Source: Loxodes magnus (lineage: Eukaryota; Ciliophora; Karyorelictea; Loxodida; Loxodidae). From it: a DNA stretch of 64,000 nt. The stretch is from assembly GCA_946699065.1 (NCBI GenBank), contig CAMPDV010000007.1, forward strand, positions 1,844,311-1,908,310, in the 5' to 3' direction. Within the stretch, counting starts at the first letter, position 1, and each line of letters starts with the position of its first letter. The translations under genes were made by a program, and so were the position numbers. Below are positions 1 through 14,064 of this stretch, piece by piece. The notes under the pieces were generated by a model. It worked only from the letters and a program-made list of their open reading frames with translations, did not search any database and had not been told where the DNA came from.

Positions 1-1245
1 ATGTTTATAACTTTCTTAAAGTTGAGGTTCAAGCATGGTAACTGCTTTAAAGCATTCGATTGATTGTTCAAGTTTGTTAGATTTTCGAAGACAAGTTCCT
101 TTCTAAAATTAAGCTTTATGATTTTGAGATTCAAGTTTAATAACTTAGTCGTAGTGCTAGACTGCTTCTTGGTATTTACCTAATTATTGATAAGATTCTC
201 CTATGTTAAAATAAGCGTTTATTTACTTAGAATCCTGCTAAAGTATCGCATTAAAGCTTCCTATTGATTCTTCATGCTTACATAACTACTAAAGACAAAA
301 ACCTTGCTTGTAATAAGCTTCTATATTTTTATGGTCAAGTTTAATTACCTAGTTGAAGCAGTTAAAAGCTTCCTCAAAATTATTTAATTAGCAAAAAGAA
401 TTTCCTTTATTAAGGAAAGCATCAATCTTATTAGGATCTTATTTTATCACTTCTTCAAAACAATCAATTGCTTCTTAGAATCTTTTTGAGTATAAAAGGC
501 AAACTCCTTTTTAAAAAAAGGCTTTAATTTTTTAAGGATCATTTTTGATGATAAAGTTAAAGTAATCAATTGCTTCTTATAGTTTATCCTAAATCTAGAG
601 TATAATTCCCTTTTAGAAATATGCTTTACAGTTCATGGGGTCAAGTTTAATAGCTTAACCGAAGTAACTAAATGCTTTACTATAATATCCTTACTATTTA
701 GTTAATTTTCCTTTTTAGTATCAAGCATCTACTGAATAAGGATCTATTTTTAAGATCTTATCATAGCAATTTATTGCCTCTTTATAATATCTTAGCACAC
801 GAAGAGATTTACCATAATTAAATCTTACTTCTACATTTTAAGGAGCAAATAAAATTGCTTTTTTAAACTATTTGATTGCTTCTTCATTTTTATCAAGAGC
901 ATGAAGAGCTTTTCCTTTATGATTATAGGCCTCAGCGTCATTAGAAGAAAATTTAATAGCCCAATCATAGCAAGCTATTGCTTCTTTATATTATTATAGC
1001 TCATAAAGAGTTTTTCCTTTATTTAAATAAAATTTAGCTTCTTTTGGAGCAAGCTAAATAGCTTAATCAAAAGATCCTATTGCTTCTTTGTACAATCCTA
1101 ATTAATCAAGTGTGATTCCTTTTTTGAAATAGCTATATGGCTGGTTAGGTTTAAGTGTAATATCTTGATTATAAAACTTTAATGCTTCTACGTATTTCTT
1201 TTAATCAAGTAATTTATCTCCCTCTTTCTCTTATTTATTTCCCAT
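1..1245 (-). CDS. TPR-repeat protein, 3' end outside window
   Basis: Reading TAA/TAG as Gln gives 415 uninterrupted codons from the ATG at 1245 to the window edge, so the C-terminus is missing. After a short charged N-terminus (MGNKQEKEGDKLL) the protein is a run of about twelve 34-residue tetratricopeptide repeats. Each carries the usual A-Y-x-x-K-G helix A and E-A-I-x-x-[FY] helix B pattern, with D-P-x or L-x-P turns. TPR arrays are protein-protein interaction scaffolds; no partner or enzymatic domain is visible. One in-frame TGA at 721-723 sits where this repeat very often has Trp (A-W-Y-x-K-G), and another Trp in the gene is TGG. No intron is needed. The ATG is the first Met of a coherent frame and is preceded by AT-rich sequence. 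The TPR assignment is secure; the specific function is unknown. Confidence 0.85.
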
Positions 1246-2952
1246 TTTGATAATATAAAAGTATTTATTTAATCATAGATACAATTACTACCCTTGCACC
1301 CTTTAGTTAGTATTTAATCTTCTATTCCTTATATCTTCTATTATTTTATCTATGCCTTCCGGTTATATTCTATTAATCATAGAGATTGTTAAGCACAAGT
1401 TTATACTTTATTTATATAAATTGAAATCATAATAAATAATAAGTGCTATGCTCTTAATATTAATACATGCTAGAAGTGCCAAAGCCAGTTAATTATACTC
1501 TTCTTATTTATTTCCTTCCTTCATTATCCTTAATCATTATTCCTCTATCTTCTATACAGATTTTATGGAACTTCATTCTGTATCTTGATTTTTGAATAAA
1601 GGGTGTTATTTATACAAGTAAGTAACTAATTATAAGCATTATAACTAGAGACTTGAAAAGTGTACTCTCTTTGTTTATTTAAATTTAGATAATAGAATAT
1701 AGCAGTTTAATTATCCCTAGCAGTATAGTAATTAAATATTTTAACTTACATATCACTTTCTTTTCTCCATTTAGCAGTCTTTATCATCAAATTTTAAATA
1801 GGAAAATTCCTTTAACTTTGGTTGCTCAGTTCCTTAAACTTTATCCTCACTAAATAAAATTAGCATTTCTATCTAAATTCTGTTTTAGTTAGAAAACTGT
1901 TTAGATAATGTTCTAATCTAAAATAACTTGATAACTAATTCTAAATAGATAGTCTACTATTAATATCCTAGTTAATAACTTAGCTAAATTAAAACCTGCT
2001 TATTTAAATATTCTATAATAGTTATATATTTAACTTAGAGATAGTATCAAGTCATTAGATCTAAGTTATTTTTATAAATCTAAGGAATCTAAATAAATTT
2101 ACGAACTTGGGGTATTTATTTACAATGTGTGATTTCTTCGCTTTATGTTCTAATTGAAATTTTTAGATTCTAAGGGAATGTTTAAGTCTTTAATTTAATT
2201 TTTACATATTAATGAAAATAATTTGTATTACAGAGTAAAAAGGTAAAGCAGTTTAATGTTTTTAATATATAATGATATTTCATAATTATAGGGAAGGCAA
2301 TAATAAAGATATATCTACCTTTGAATAAAGTATTACATTATGTAGCTAATTTAGAATATCAACAGGTAGTATCAAATCTAAATATAATGCTTAATTCTTT
2401 TGATACACTTAACTAACATCAAAGTAAAAAGAGTATTTGTACTTAGACCATTTAACTCATTTATACTAAGTTTAGCCTACATTTTTATTTTATTCTAGAT
2501 AAGCCAATTATTTGATTTTTCCAGCCTATAAATGAAACATCTTCAAACTTATTCTTTAAATTTCGTATCTTTATTTTCGCTTTTTAATACAAACTTATCT
2601 ATCCTCTGCATTTATTATCACTCTTTTTTTTCTTTATTTTAATACTATTTCATTTCAAATTCTATCATAAGTCCAATCTTACTCTAATAAAAATAAGGGA
2701 ATAAGCATTATCTACATTCCTAATTAGCTCTTATCTAATTAAAGATTAGCGTAGTAGTGAGTATTCATTCAATTTAGTAGGGCTAAACTATTAAATTCTA
2801 TTAAAAGACTATCAATCATATCCAGTTATAGCCCTTTTATTAATTGAACTTACAACTCTATTAGCTTTATAAGTAACTCTATATACTCTAACGCTAACGC
2901 CACTAACTATGCAAATATCATTTCATCAGTTCTAGAATCTATAGAAGTTGTA
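1246..2952. other. AT-rich stretch without a recognisable gene
   Basis: No domain or conserved motif was found on either strand. The plus frame that leads into the ORF starting at 2953 is open through most of this stretch. Because all three stop codons can be sense here, that openness is not evidence of coding. The last 300 bases of that frame read most like protein and may be the 5' part of the next gene. Confidence 0.5.
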
Positions 2953-4089
2953 ATGAATAAACGCGTTTAAATATATTGATTAGGAACTTTAGACAAAGCT
3001 TATAGCAAGATGAGATATAAGTTTGAGTAAAATGGGATTGTAAATATAACTTTTGAGATAGAAGATACTTTAAGTAAAGCTGAAAATAATCAAGTTAGAA
3101 ATGAAATAAAATAGCTAAATATTCAAACATTTGAAGAAAAAAGAGAAACAATTAAAAATCTAGAGTTAATTTGAAGATTTATAAAGAACTAGACTCTTAA
3201 AATATTATAAAAATGAGAATGTTTATTGAAAGTAATTGATTAGAGGATAAATTTAAAGAGCTGTTATAAATTAAAAAGATATACAAAACCTTGCTTTATT
3301 TTTTAATTTTTAAAATTCATAAGAAAAATATTCTTGATTAGATAAGAACTATGATAAAGGATTATGCAACTCGATTAGAAGAAATAACAAACAGCAAAGC
3401 ATAATAGGCGAGAAAAGATTGTAGGTTTATATTTTTGATAAGAAAGGTAAAAAATCTTGAAAGATAGGAGTAACTTTAATAAGCAAATCTTAAAAACAAA
3501 GGATAGTAAAAACTGGGTATTTGATCAGATTATCTCAAGATTGTATGACAAAATCAAGTTAACTAATACATTGTAATATCATTTGAGAAGCAAAAAAGTT
3601 AAAATGCTTTCACAAAAAAGATACTAAAAGCATCATCTATGAGTAAAAGCTTCAAGAATTTATTAAAATCTTAAACGATATCCAAGAAAATATATATGGC
3701 AAGAAACTTAGGCTATTAAGAAATTAGATATATAAAATAATGTAGGTAATTTTTATTTTAGAATCAAATAAAAAGGAATTTTAAAAACTTCATTGCTTTA
3801 AGAATCTTGGAATACAACTCCTTTGAAAAAGGAAATCTCATGAGATGTTTCTTAAGTAAAAATTGAAGATCTACTTAATTTAGAATATTACCAATAAATA
3901 AAGATAATGCAATTTTCTGAATTAAGCAAATATAAATATATAATGCCGAATGAGATTTGTAAGAGTAATAAATATATCTCCGTTAAAAAATTATATAAGC
4001 TTAGATTTACGACAGATTATGAAGTCAGAGCATAAAAAGTAAACTTCAATAAAAAATTGCAAAAGTTTTATTTAAGTCAATTTAATTGA
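2953..4089 (+). CDS. hypothetical protein with a probable tiny intron
   Basis: The plus strand turns purine-rich here, as expected for coding in this genome. Three segments read as coherent charged protein: 2953-3165, 3171-3420 and 3443-4089. The last two join if a 22-nt GT...AG intron at 3421-3442 is removed. The join between the first two is not resolved; it could be another tiny intron or an indel. TGA falls at plausible Trp positions (for example ESNWLEDKFKELL), and the frame ends at TGA 4087-4089. The ATG at 2953 lies inside a frame that stays open upstream, so the true start could be earlier. No known domain was recognised, and neighbouring genes on the minus strand give no clue to function. 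Confidence 0.4.
3421..3442 (+). other. candidate 22-nt intron
   Basis: GTAGG...GATAAG, 22 nt. Its removal joins two coherent protein segments and corrects a one-base phase difference. The length matches the other tiny introns inferred in this window. Without transcript data it remains a prediction. Confidence 0.4.
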
Positions 4090-5366
4090 GATTTCATAAT
4101 TTGAATAATTATACATTAGAGCCACTCAATGATCTGAAAAGTATGAATATTGCTATTATTATTAAATAAGAGTATGAGTAAATTTCGATTAAAAAAGTTC
4201 AGTAAGGAAAAAAATATAAAAAAAGAAAATTCTGAAATTCAAAAATTTTTCTTTCACTTCAAACGTTAATATTTGTTAAGTATTTTGTGATTTTAGCAAT
4301 TCTCTTAAAAGCATTTGGTCAAAATAGATACCTAAATCTAAAAAAGAAAATAATGAAAATAATAAATTTATTTTAGACTAAATCTGCAAAATAAAGATAT
4401 TTTAATTAACTTTATTCAAAAACTGCTATTTTATCTGATAAAATATTTATTATTATAACTTGAGACTATTGCAATTTTTTTTGATTTATGAGATCTTAAT
4501 ATAGGCTTTAAAAAGTTGTTTTCGATCTTATTCTGAAAATATCTTTTTCAAGCTCCTGATATTGATAAATTCTTTAAATTCCTCTTAAATTGATTTCTAC
4601 TACCAATATAGTTCAAAAACATTAATCCAAAAAATCTAATAATGGAATTTATACAATAAAACCACTTTTTGCTCTTATTTTAAGTATTTTTGATAACTGA
4701 TAATTAAGCCTTACTATTTTAACAACTTGTCTAGTAAGGATAATTAATGCTAACTGTAATAAACTTAGATGTTCAAAATATTTTTGATGTATTACTAATG
4801 CAATAAACTAGATATGGGAGTCTTTCTAAAACATCGAAAGAAATTGCTTGAAATTTTTGAATAATTTATTTAACTTTTTTTCTATTTTTTGACTAATTAA
4901 TTTTCGGTTTCTCATAATACTATTTTATGAACTAAGTTTATTTCTCTTTCTTATTTATCATGCTAGGTTTTCTTATCACTTTAAATTTAATTTCTCTTCA
5001 GTTTTTTTCGTACTTTCGCTTACTTTTTACAGGTTATTCATCCACTTAAACCAGTTTAATATGCTTAGATGATTCTTAAATTATAGTTTTCTTATTTAGC
5101 ACGTTATATATTATATTTTGCTTAATTTTTTTTTAACTAAGAAGAGATCTCATTCAAAATTACAAACTGGCTAGCTGGTTATAAAAAACGATTTTAGTTT
5201 GACAGTTTGCTGTTTATACAAGAAAAGGTATATCACTTATTGGGAGTATATTTTAATGGTATGATTTAATGATATATAAAGAAAGTATAAGAACTATATG
5301 CTAATTTATAAGCAAAGGAAAATAACTAAGAATAGTAGTTAAATATCAAATCTATTTGCTTTTATT
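4090..5366. other. AT-rich spacer
   Basis: Between the convergent ends of the plus-strand hypothetical gene and the PMP-repeat gene. No motif, repeat or RNA-like structure was recognised. Confidence 0.5.
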
Positions 5367-8300
5367 TCACATTTCTTAATCTCTACTTCTTTCAACTTTC
5401 TCTTCTTCTTTCTAAAATAAAATAAAGCTCCTATCATTTTTTTCACTCAACTCATTATATATAAACTCTTCGTCGCTGATTTCAATGCTTGGGATAACTT
5501 AATGTTCTTCAAAAGGTTCAAATGTTATTTTTACTTTTAAAGGACAGGAAGTTTCAAATTTACATATATTTTAAATATTACTTTTAAGGTTAGCTCTATG
5601 AAATAGAAATTCTTGTTAACTGATAACTTTACACTACTCTTAAACATTTTATTAGAGTGTGTCTTATGTCTCTCTTATATTGCTTACTGTTAAATCTTAT
5701 TATTCTTCTCCTTAATTCTTCTACTCAAAGCTCACATTCCAACTTTCAAAACTCTCAACTTAATTTCTTATTTATTTGTCTTGAGCTGGTTTTCTTAAGA
5801 TATCTTAGTTTCTTAAGTTAAATTTATAGAAATTTCTGTACTCTCTATATCTATGGATAAATTATTTAATTCTTCGTTTCCAGTAATTTTACTATGTTAA
5901 AACTATGCTAAAACTAACCTAGTTGTAAAGATCTACCAAACTACTATCAAATAGAAGTAATCATTCCACTTGCTTTAAGCATCTAACGGTTTAATTTTCT
6001 TAGAAGGCTTAGAAATTTTTTCTGGTATGCTTGTTATATTATTCTAAATCATATTGATCATTTAAGTCTTTTGGACTAAGCTAATCATCATCAATCTGTT
6101 AATCAAGGTTAGCATTTTTCTTTTTAGCTTTCTTTCGCTCTTTCTATTCTTACTCTTATCAGTTGGTTACTATCTCTTGTAACTAAACTCTATTTTTAAG
6201 ACAAGTTAAGTAGAAAAATCATTTGAGAGATGTAATTTGAAGTCCTGATCCTAATTCTATTATCATTTATTGAAACCAAGCTAATATTAAAGGACCAGTT
6301 TAAGATAACTAGAAGCAAGAATATTATTAAGTCTATTATTGGGTATTTTTAGCCTGAGTCAAAATAAATCCCACAGTATAGAATGAAAATCGAAATAATC
6401 AGGTAATTAATCTCCAAATTATTTAGCCTGTTTTACATAAAAGGCCTAAACTTTAACTGAAGCAAAATACAAATTATTAAAACTAGAATTATGCACCAAA
6501 ACTAAAAAATGATTGTTGCATTTTATAAGAAAATGAATATCAAGGATATGGCGAACTTCTCATACATTTTGACAAATTCTCAGTAATATTACTTTTCGTT
6601 ATACCCAAGAGTCAGGAATCCAAACTAAGACTTAATCAAGATGGACTTTATTATGCGATTGTTTTTGTATAAATGCAAAATTACAATAAATGGAATTAGA
6701 ATTCCATACAGTATCAGTCCTGGTAGTGCAAAGCTTAGAATGAATTGAATATGTTTTCCCTTTCAGCATTCAATGTCTGTATAAGCATTCAAAACATAAA
6801 AATCTTTAGAAATCTGCTAGCAACTGAACGCACTAAAAATAGTTAGTATAAGATTTGTATTTATCTAAAAGAATGTAATGCTCATCACTGTGATGAATAT
6901 TGATTTATTGAATATTCTCCTATTAAATAATGAGTAGATCAATAGGATCAGAACACAAGCAGTTAAAATTACTAAAGGTAAAATCATGGTGTCAATTACT
7001 TTGTCGTAGAATCTTCTCTCACCTTCATAATAAATACAGTCAAACTTAAAGATAGTTGAAGTTATAGCTATATATTATTGGTTTATTTAAAACAACTCTT
7101 TAACTACCTCTGGCCAGTTAAATTTAAAGTTTTGAATCAGTAATGAGAATTACATATAGTTAGTAAGTATTTTAAAATAGACACTTAGATATGATTCTTG
7201 GTAATAAGCTGATTTCAATGTTTATCTAACAAGATAGATAATATATGCTATAAATATAGTAAATATGAATGAAGCTAGTACTATAGTTTAATTATTATCC
7301 ATACATTTTTAGCATTTATTAACTCCATCCTTTGTTCAGTTTTACTAACAAACATCGCATAAAATTCCTTTATACCCTTCTGCACATTTACCTGTTAAAT
7401 TATAATACTCATAAAAATGAGCTCTTTATGTTTAATTTGAAGACTAAATGTATTTCTTCGTTACACTATCACTCAAGTAAGCTCCTAAACAAGAAAACTT
7501 ATTAGGACATTTAAGAATAGCTTTTGTACTGTTATTTTATCTTCAATATCCTTTAATTGGAACTACTAGATCACTACCATAACATTTAGCTCCCTCCATA
7601 CAATCTGTGCATTATTTTTCGCCAGCATGTAAGGAGTATTATCCATAGAAGTAATTTTAACATCATCTTTCTTCAACCAATATTTAACCACGTAAGCATT
7701 CTTTGATTTAAAATTATATCTAAATTATATTTTATGAGCTCTAGTTAGAAAAAACACTTTTCTTATCAATAGCATCAGTTTCCAAACTTAAATACACTGA
7801 ATCTCCTGCCTTTGCTTTAACTATTATATCTTTAATATCAAAAACCCCAGATATAGCATATATTTTTGTTTTACCTTAGAGTTCTGCATTTTTATCAGTA
7901 TCAACAGTAACAATAGAGTAATTATCAGTTGTTACTATTTGTCCAAATGCATCTGTGATAAATAATTAATAATCAGGAATCTAAAATCCTGGTATTAAGT
8001 CATTTAATTGTCTTAAGTAATAATCTCCATCTCTACAATAAGATAGAATATCTGATTTGTTACTTTCTGAAAGTTTAAAAGCAAAAGAGGCTAAATTATT
8101 GCCATAGTAGGCAGAATTATTTTAGAATAGCACGCATGATTTATTATCTTCTAATTCAGGTACAAATTTTGGAATTGCCCCTTTTATAGAGATAGCTCCT
8201 CCTTCTCCAAATTTATTCCTTATTTTATTATCAATGAAGTGGTTGTTGGTAAATGAGTAATTACAGTTCTATTCCTTTTCACAAATAAGCCTTAAAGCTC

Positions 8301-11300
8301 CACCTTGTGAAATAGATTCGTTTCCTTTAATTTCATTATTCTAAAATTAATTGTTTAAGAAAGTTACGTTAGCATTCTATACAAACCCCACTCCTCCATG
8401 CTATTTAGCTCTACATTAGTAAAATTAGTTAATTTCAAATAAATAGTTTTATTGCATTTTATCATTTAAAATAGCAAAGCAAGAACCTATTTATGCTTGC
8501 TACATAGAGCAACTACATCTATACATATTCAAGTCCGAATTTAAAGAATAAATAGCACTTCCATAATTTAATTTGCTTTCACCATGAATGAATTCCGTGC
8601 TCTTCGAAATAAAGCTGCTGCTTTCGATGAAAATAGCAGTATTGATGTAATTACTAAGTATAGAGTCTTCTATGATCAATCTAGATTCCTTCGTATAAAT
8701 AATTGATCCATAATAAATAGACTCAACATGGTTAATCTTTACATCTCATAAGCTTAAGTTTGATTATAAAGCATAAATGAGTCCTTAATCTGCTTTCATT
8801 TTCTCAAAGATAGAATGAGCTAAGAAAAGATTTGATTTAGTTAAGTAAAAAGCACTTCCTAGAGTTCCATTCGCATTGTAAAAATAAGAATTTATTATGG
8901 ATATATTAGCTTAAAAATCACTCATTATAAATACTCCTGTATACGCTTTTTGGTTTTTAAATGTTGAGTTGTCGATTAGGACATATGAGTTCCATATCAT
9001 AAGACCTGAAGTTAATTCAGTAACTTAGTTTTAATCAAAGGATACGTTTTCAAGTTTCATTTAACGTTTGTAAATGAAGACTATCGAGTTCTATCCTTCA
9101 TTTCTATTTATCTTACTATTCTTTATCTCGTTTCATCTATCCTTTTATGAGCTCCATACAATTATAACGCCCATAGTGAGAGCTGTATTATTAATAACAA
9201 GCGAATTATTTATAAGAAAGGAAGAACTTTGCAAATACAAAAAAGCTCCTTCATTTGCAAAGTTATTCGTAAACTAAGAATTTTGTGCCTTGAAACTACT
9301 CCTTTACAAAAGATAACCTATTCCTCCACTTATAGACGCCATATTTTCCCTACAATTAACATAGTAGAAATTTAAATTAGTTGATTGGATATAGAAAACT
9401 GATCCATATTCTGCTTTATTATTATCAAACCTTGAGTAATAAATTGATATGTTTGAATCGAAAGCTTTTACTACACCTCCAACTTAAACTAAGTTTCCAT
9501 AGCTATGAATTTAAGAAACTTGAGCTTATACTTTCTAAAAAGAAAGCAAGGTTGCTTAAACGGCAGAATTATTGAATATTTCACATTTCTGTATAAAGAT
9601 AGAATCTTTAGTTGCCTCTATTAAACTGCCAGATACTTATATAGTATTTCTCGTGAAAACGCAATCAATTATTGAATAATTTGAAAATTCAGACTAGATA
9701 GCTACTCCTTTAAGCCCTCTATTTTCTTCAAATTTAATTTACTGAAATTAGGATTAAGAATTTCTCTAAGAAACAATGAATCCACTTAAGGCTTTATTTT
9801 ATATTAAGGTACTGTTTATCAGAAAAAAACTCTAGTTTAGTATTTCTATCAAGGCTCCTATCTAAATATCGTTAAGTTTAAAGACTGTTTCCTATATTAT
9901 ACTTTGAAAATTTCTAGCTTCTATAACTCCATAACTTGCTTTGTTTTCCAAGAATTAACTTCCTTTAATAAACAAATAGTTAGCTGATAGAGATTATAAA
10001 ACTGAGTAAACTTCATTGCTCTTAAATTTACAATCTTCCAAATGCAGCAGCTTTGATGCACTTAATTCTAAAATTTTCCCATTTTTAGAAGTATTATTTC
10101 AGAATTGAATTTGCTTTAGTGTTGCATCTGATTACGAAAGAAACATAATCGAACCTTAAGATGCTAAATTATTGGTTATTGTAGTTTGGGATATCTAGAG
10201 ATAGGATTAGGATAGATAAATAGCAGCAGAATCAGAAGCTTTATTATTGATTATTTAATTATTAGTTATTTAAATTTTGCTATTTTAGCCAAATATCACT
10301 CCTCCTTATATCTAACCCTTATTTTCAGTAAAATGACTGCTTTCAATTAATGCATAAGATTAATCTATAAATAAGCAAGCTCCATATTTAGCTCTATTTA
10401 GCTTAGCTGATATTTTTTGGATAATAAGTACACTTTGCTCAGAGTAAATAGATCCTCCTTTACTGGCAGCAGAGTTATTAAGAACACCAATATTAGATAT
10501 TTAGATAAAAGAATTAAAAATGTATAAGAAAGCTCCTTTAGAAGCGAAATTATTCGTAACTTATATACTATAGAGTGAACCATTTACTCTATTAAGGAAA
10601 ATTGCCCCTTCTTAAAATGCTTCATTTTCCTTAATTGTTATATTCTCCATTTTTAACTTAATTTATGAAAAGTAGGCTACGCTTCCTTAACATGCTCTAT
10701 TAAACATAAAATCACTACCAGATATAAAATAACTATAGGAGCCTTCGGCCTCAATAAAAAAGGCTCCTCTTTTCATAAAGCTATAATTATCAGTAAAGGT
10801 ACTATTTTCCATTCTATTAAAACTCGATTGCTATAAGCATGCAAAGCCTCCACTATCTTACTCTGCTCTATTACTTGAAGAGTTTAAGTTATTAACTTAA
10901 TCAATAAGAGTATTTTATAAAAAAACAGCTCCGACACATCAAAGATTCGCTTTATTTCCTAAGAACTAGCAATATTAAAAAATTTGAATTTTAGAAGAAG
11001 AAGCACTTAAAGATCCACCATATAATAGAGCTGAATTATTACTGAATTATGTGTTCTAAATTATAGCTATATTAGTGTTTTAAATATAAATGCTTCCTCC
11101 TTGTGCTTAAGCCATATTTTCTGCAAATAAATTAGAGTTTATTATGTTTTTTTATTATCATACATAGCAATAGCGCCTCCATTTTAGTTAGCTTCATTTT
11201 AAGTGATTTCATTATTACTTATCAAATCAACATAACCCTAATATAAATAAAAAAATCCCCCATTTTTAGAAGCTTTATTTCCAGCAGCTATTATATTAGC

Positions 11301-13741
11301 AATTTGTTAGATTCTACAATTAAACAAGTTTAATGCTCCTCCAGATTAATTTGTAGCTTGATTTTCAGTGAAATAGTTATTACTTAATGAATAAATATCT
11401 GATTTTAAAGCACAAATTGCCCCTCCGTCGATTCTCTTATTTCATTAAAAGTTGTTTTATTCAATGTAATTAACTTTTGTTTGATTGAAATAGAAACTCC
11501 CTCCTTACATAAAAGCTTCATTTTGCATTAAAGTATTATTGAAAATTCATTTAACGTCGCAATTTGAAAATATAGTGATACCTCCATAAAGAAAGGCTTC
11601 GTTTTTATAAAACTAACTATTAAGAATAAAAGTTAAATTAGCATTTTATAAATTCATAAAGCCTCCATTTTAATCTTTAGCTATATTTCCAATAGCATAT
11701 ACATCTTAAAAATATGCTATTTCAGATTCAACTATGTGCAAAGCTCCACCCTTTCATTAAGCTTAATTATTATAAAATTCGCTATTTAAGATATTTTCTA
11801 AACTGGAATTTTATAGAACCATAAAACCACCAAATTAAGCCTTATTGTAGAGTGCTGTGATATTTATAATATAACTTATGCTCGAATATTCAATTTATAG
11901 AGCTCCACCTCATATTGCTTCCGAATTTTATCTAAATAAGCTGTTACAGATATAATCTAATTTGGAGTTTTGGGATATCATAAAGCCACCTTTTAAATTT
12001 GCTCTATTGGTAACTGCAGTTACATATGATATTAATCTTATGTATGTTTTTTATATGCTAAAAGCTCCACCATCTTAATTCGCAAGATTATAATTAAATT
12101 AGCTATATTAAATATTATCTATTTTTGATAATAATGAATACAAAAACCCTCCAGTTTATCCAGCGAAACTTTAATTACTAGTGACATTTTAAATGGTTAC
12201 TATTGCTGCATCTATAAGAACCATCACTCCTCCATCTTTTCCTGCCTAGTTTTGAATAAATTAACTATTATATATTTAATATAAAGTGGATTATGAGGAG
12301 TACAAAAATCCTCCTCTATCAGAAGCATTATTACCACTGGCATATACATCTCAAATAATACTTATGGACGTATAAATTATGAACAAAACTCCACCATATT
12401 TTTTAGCTAAATTGCCATTAAATGTGCAATTATTGATATAGTCTAAAGTTGATATTTAGGAATACAAAAACCCTCCTTGATTCGAAGCCTAATTTTAATT
12501 TCCAAATACTTAAGAAATTCAGGTTATACTTGATTAGTCTATAAACAAAGCTCCACTTTTTAAATTAGCTTTATTACTTATAAAAGAGTTATTAAAAATT
12601 AGTCTTGCTTTACTTTGTATTAAGCAGATACTTCCACCGTCTTTTAATACTTTGTTTGACATAAAATTACATTATTCTATTTAAATAGCATAGCTCTATA
12701 TCAGATACAAAGCTCCTCCACTCAAAGCTTCGTTTGAAATGAATTAACTTTAAATAACATAAATTTGGGAGTAATAGGATGAAATAGTTCCATCATGTAC
12801 TTAATTTTATCTAAATGTGCTATTTATTATTTCTGAAAATGAACTAATTAAGGATATAACAGATCCTCCATTCAAAAAGTTTCACCCTAAAATAGAGTCT
12901 CGCAGATACAGATATGATTCTTTCAAATATATTAAGTCTTTTGCCTTATTAGATTATAAAATTGACTGATTTATAATTATATTACTTAATGAGCTGTAAA
13001 TAAGAATTCCATCATTTTAATCGAAATTACAGTTATTAAAATCTACATTTGATTAGTCTATCAAAAAGAAAGATCCTTATTGCTTAAGTTAGATAAGCAA
13101 TATCTCTACATTACTTAGAATGGCTACTGTATTCTATAATTTAATAAGGATAAAATAGTTTGAATAATAATCTTAATTTTAGAGTTCTTAATTTATAAAT
13201 TTGATTAGAATGCTTCAATTAATATATTATCAGCTTCTTAGCAAATATCAGTTCAGCATTTACCAAATTTGATTGTAATGGAAACATTAGAAAGAATGAG
13301 AGTATCGTAATAAAGTTCAATTATTAGCTATCTATTCAAAACTATTATTTCTCCATTCTGATTTTTATTCAAACACATTGCTTCTACCTGCTAGTTTAAA
13401 GAACAGTCATATGCTTCTATTTTTAAATATATGGAGCCACTTCAAGGATTATTTCTTCTTATTATTTCACATTATTTAAAATAAGTTTGGCTACAATTCA
13501 AATTATGAGCTTGAGGAGAAAGCAAAAATTTATAATTTCTAGAACCTTAAAGTGCATTAAAGGCGTCTAGTAAAGATGCTAAAGGGAATTCAGCTGAGCC
13601 ATATTCATATTAAAGATGCAATGCGCTTTTCACTTAAGGGGTTGTTATGTAAATTTCTATTTCAATTTCATGAGACTTAGAAAAGGGAAAAGTACATATA
13701 TAAATAGCTAGAAGGAGATATCTCGTTGTAGCTAGTCACAT
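5367..13741 (-). CDS. giant PMP-repeat (polymorphic outer membrane protein-like) multi-pass membrane protein
   Basis: The start MWLATTRYLLLAIYICTF looks like a signal peptide. Roughly 1,900 residues follow with many G-G-A/[FL]xN-type repeats, seen on the plus strand as recurrent CTCCACC/CTCCTCC about every 66-75 nt. This is the beta-helix repeat of chlamydial Pmp proteins and of large ciliate surface proteins. A Cys-rich EGF-like segment follows (EGYKGILCDVCQ, near 7350), then several hydrophobic helices with the motif YYWEFVKMYEKF near 6560. A charged cytoplasmic tail ends at TGA 5367-5369. Many Trp are TGA, including those in YYWEF and CQQNWTKDG. The frame changes once near 13,170 and once near 6,160; the second is explained by a 16-nt intron. 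The family architecture suggests a plasma-membrane or cortical protein facing outward; ligand unknown. Confidence 0.85.
6155..6170 (-). other. candidate 16-nt intron in the PMP-repeat gene
   Basis: GTAACCAACTGATAAG on the minus strand. Removing these 16 nt links the last membrane segments to a lysine-rich then acidic tail (KKNANLDQQIDDD). Without the removal the frame runs into three consecutive TGA codons. This is the simplest explanation of the phase change, but an assembly indel is possible. Confidence 0.45.
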
Positions 13742-14064
13742 TTTTTATAAGTTTTAAATGAAATAAGACTTAAATAGCTGAGCCTTTCAAAGTCTAACGA
13801 ATTTTTATATATTTAAGAAAATGGAAATATGCTATAGCCTTGCTTTAGACTCTTAGTGTCTTTAGTTAATTTTTAGCATACTTATTCATTAATTCCTTAG
13901 ATTGATTCTTTTCTGAACTTGATTTTACGTATATAGATAAAATTAAATACTTAAGAAAAATAAAATGAACCAAGTATTCCAACCTTTCTATACCTTCCAA
14001 AATTGTGATGCCACCTTCTTGCATAGGTTTATATATTTTTCATAACTAATTTTAAACTGGAATA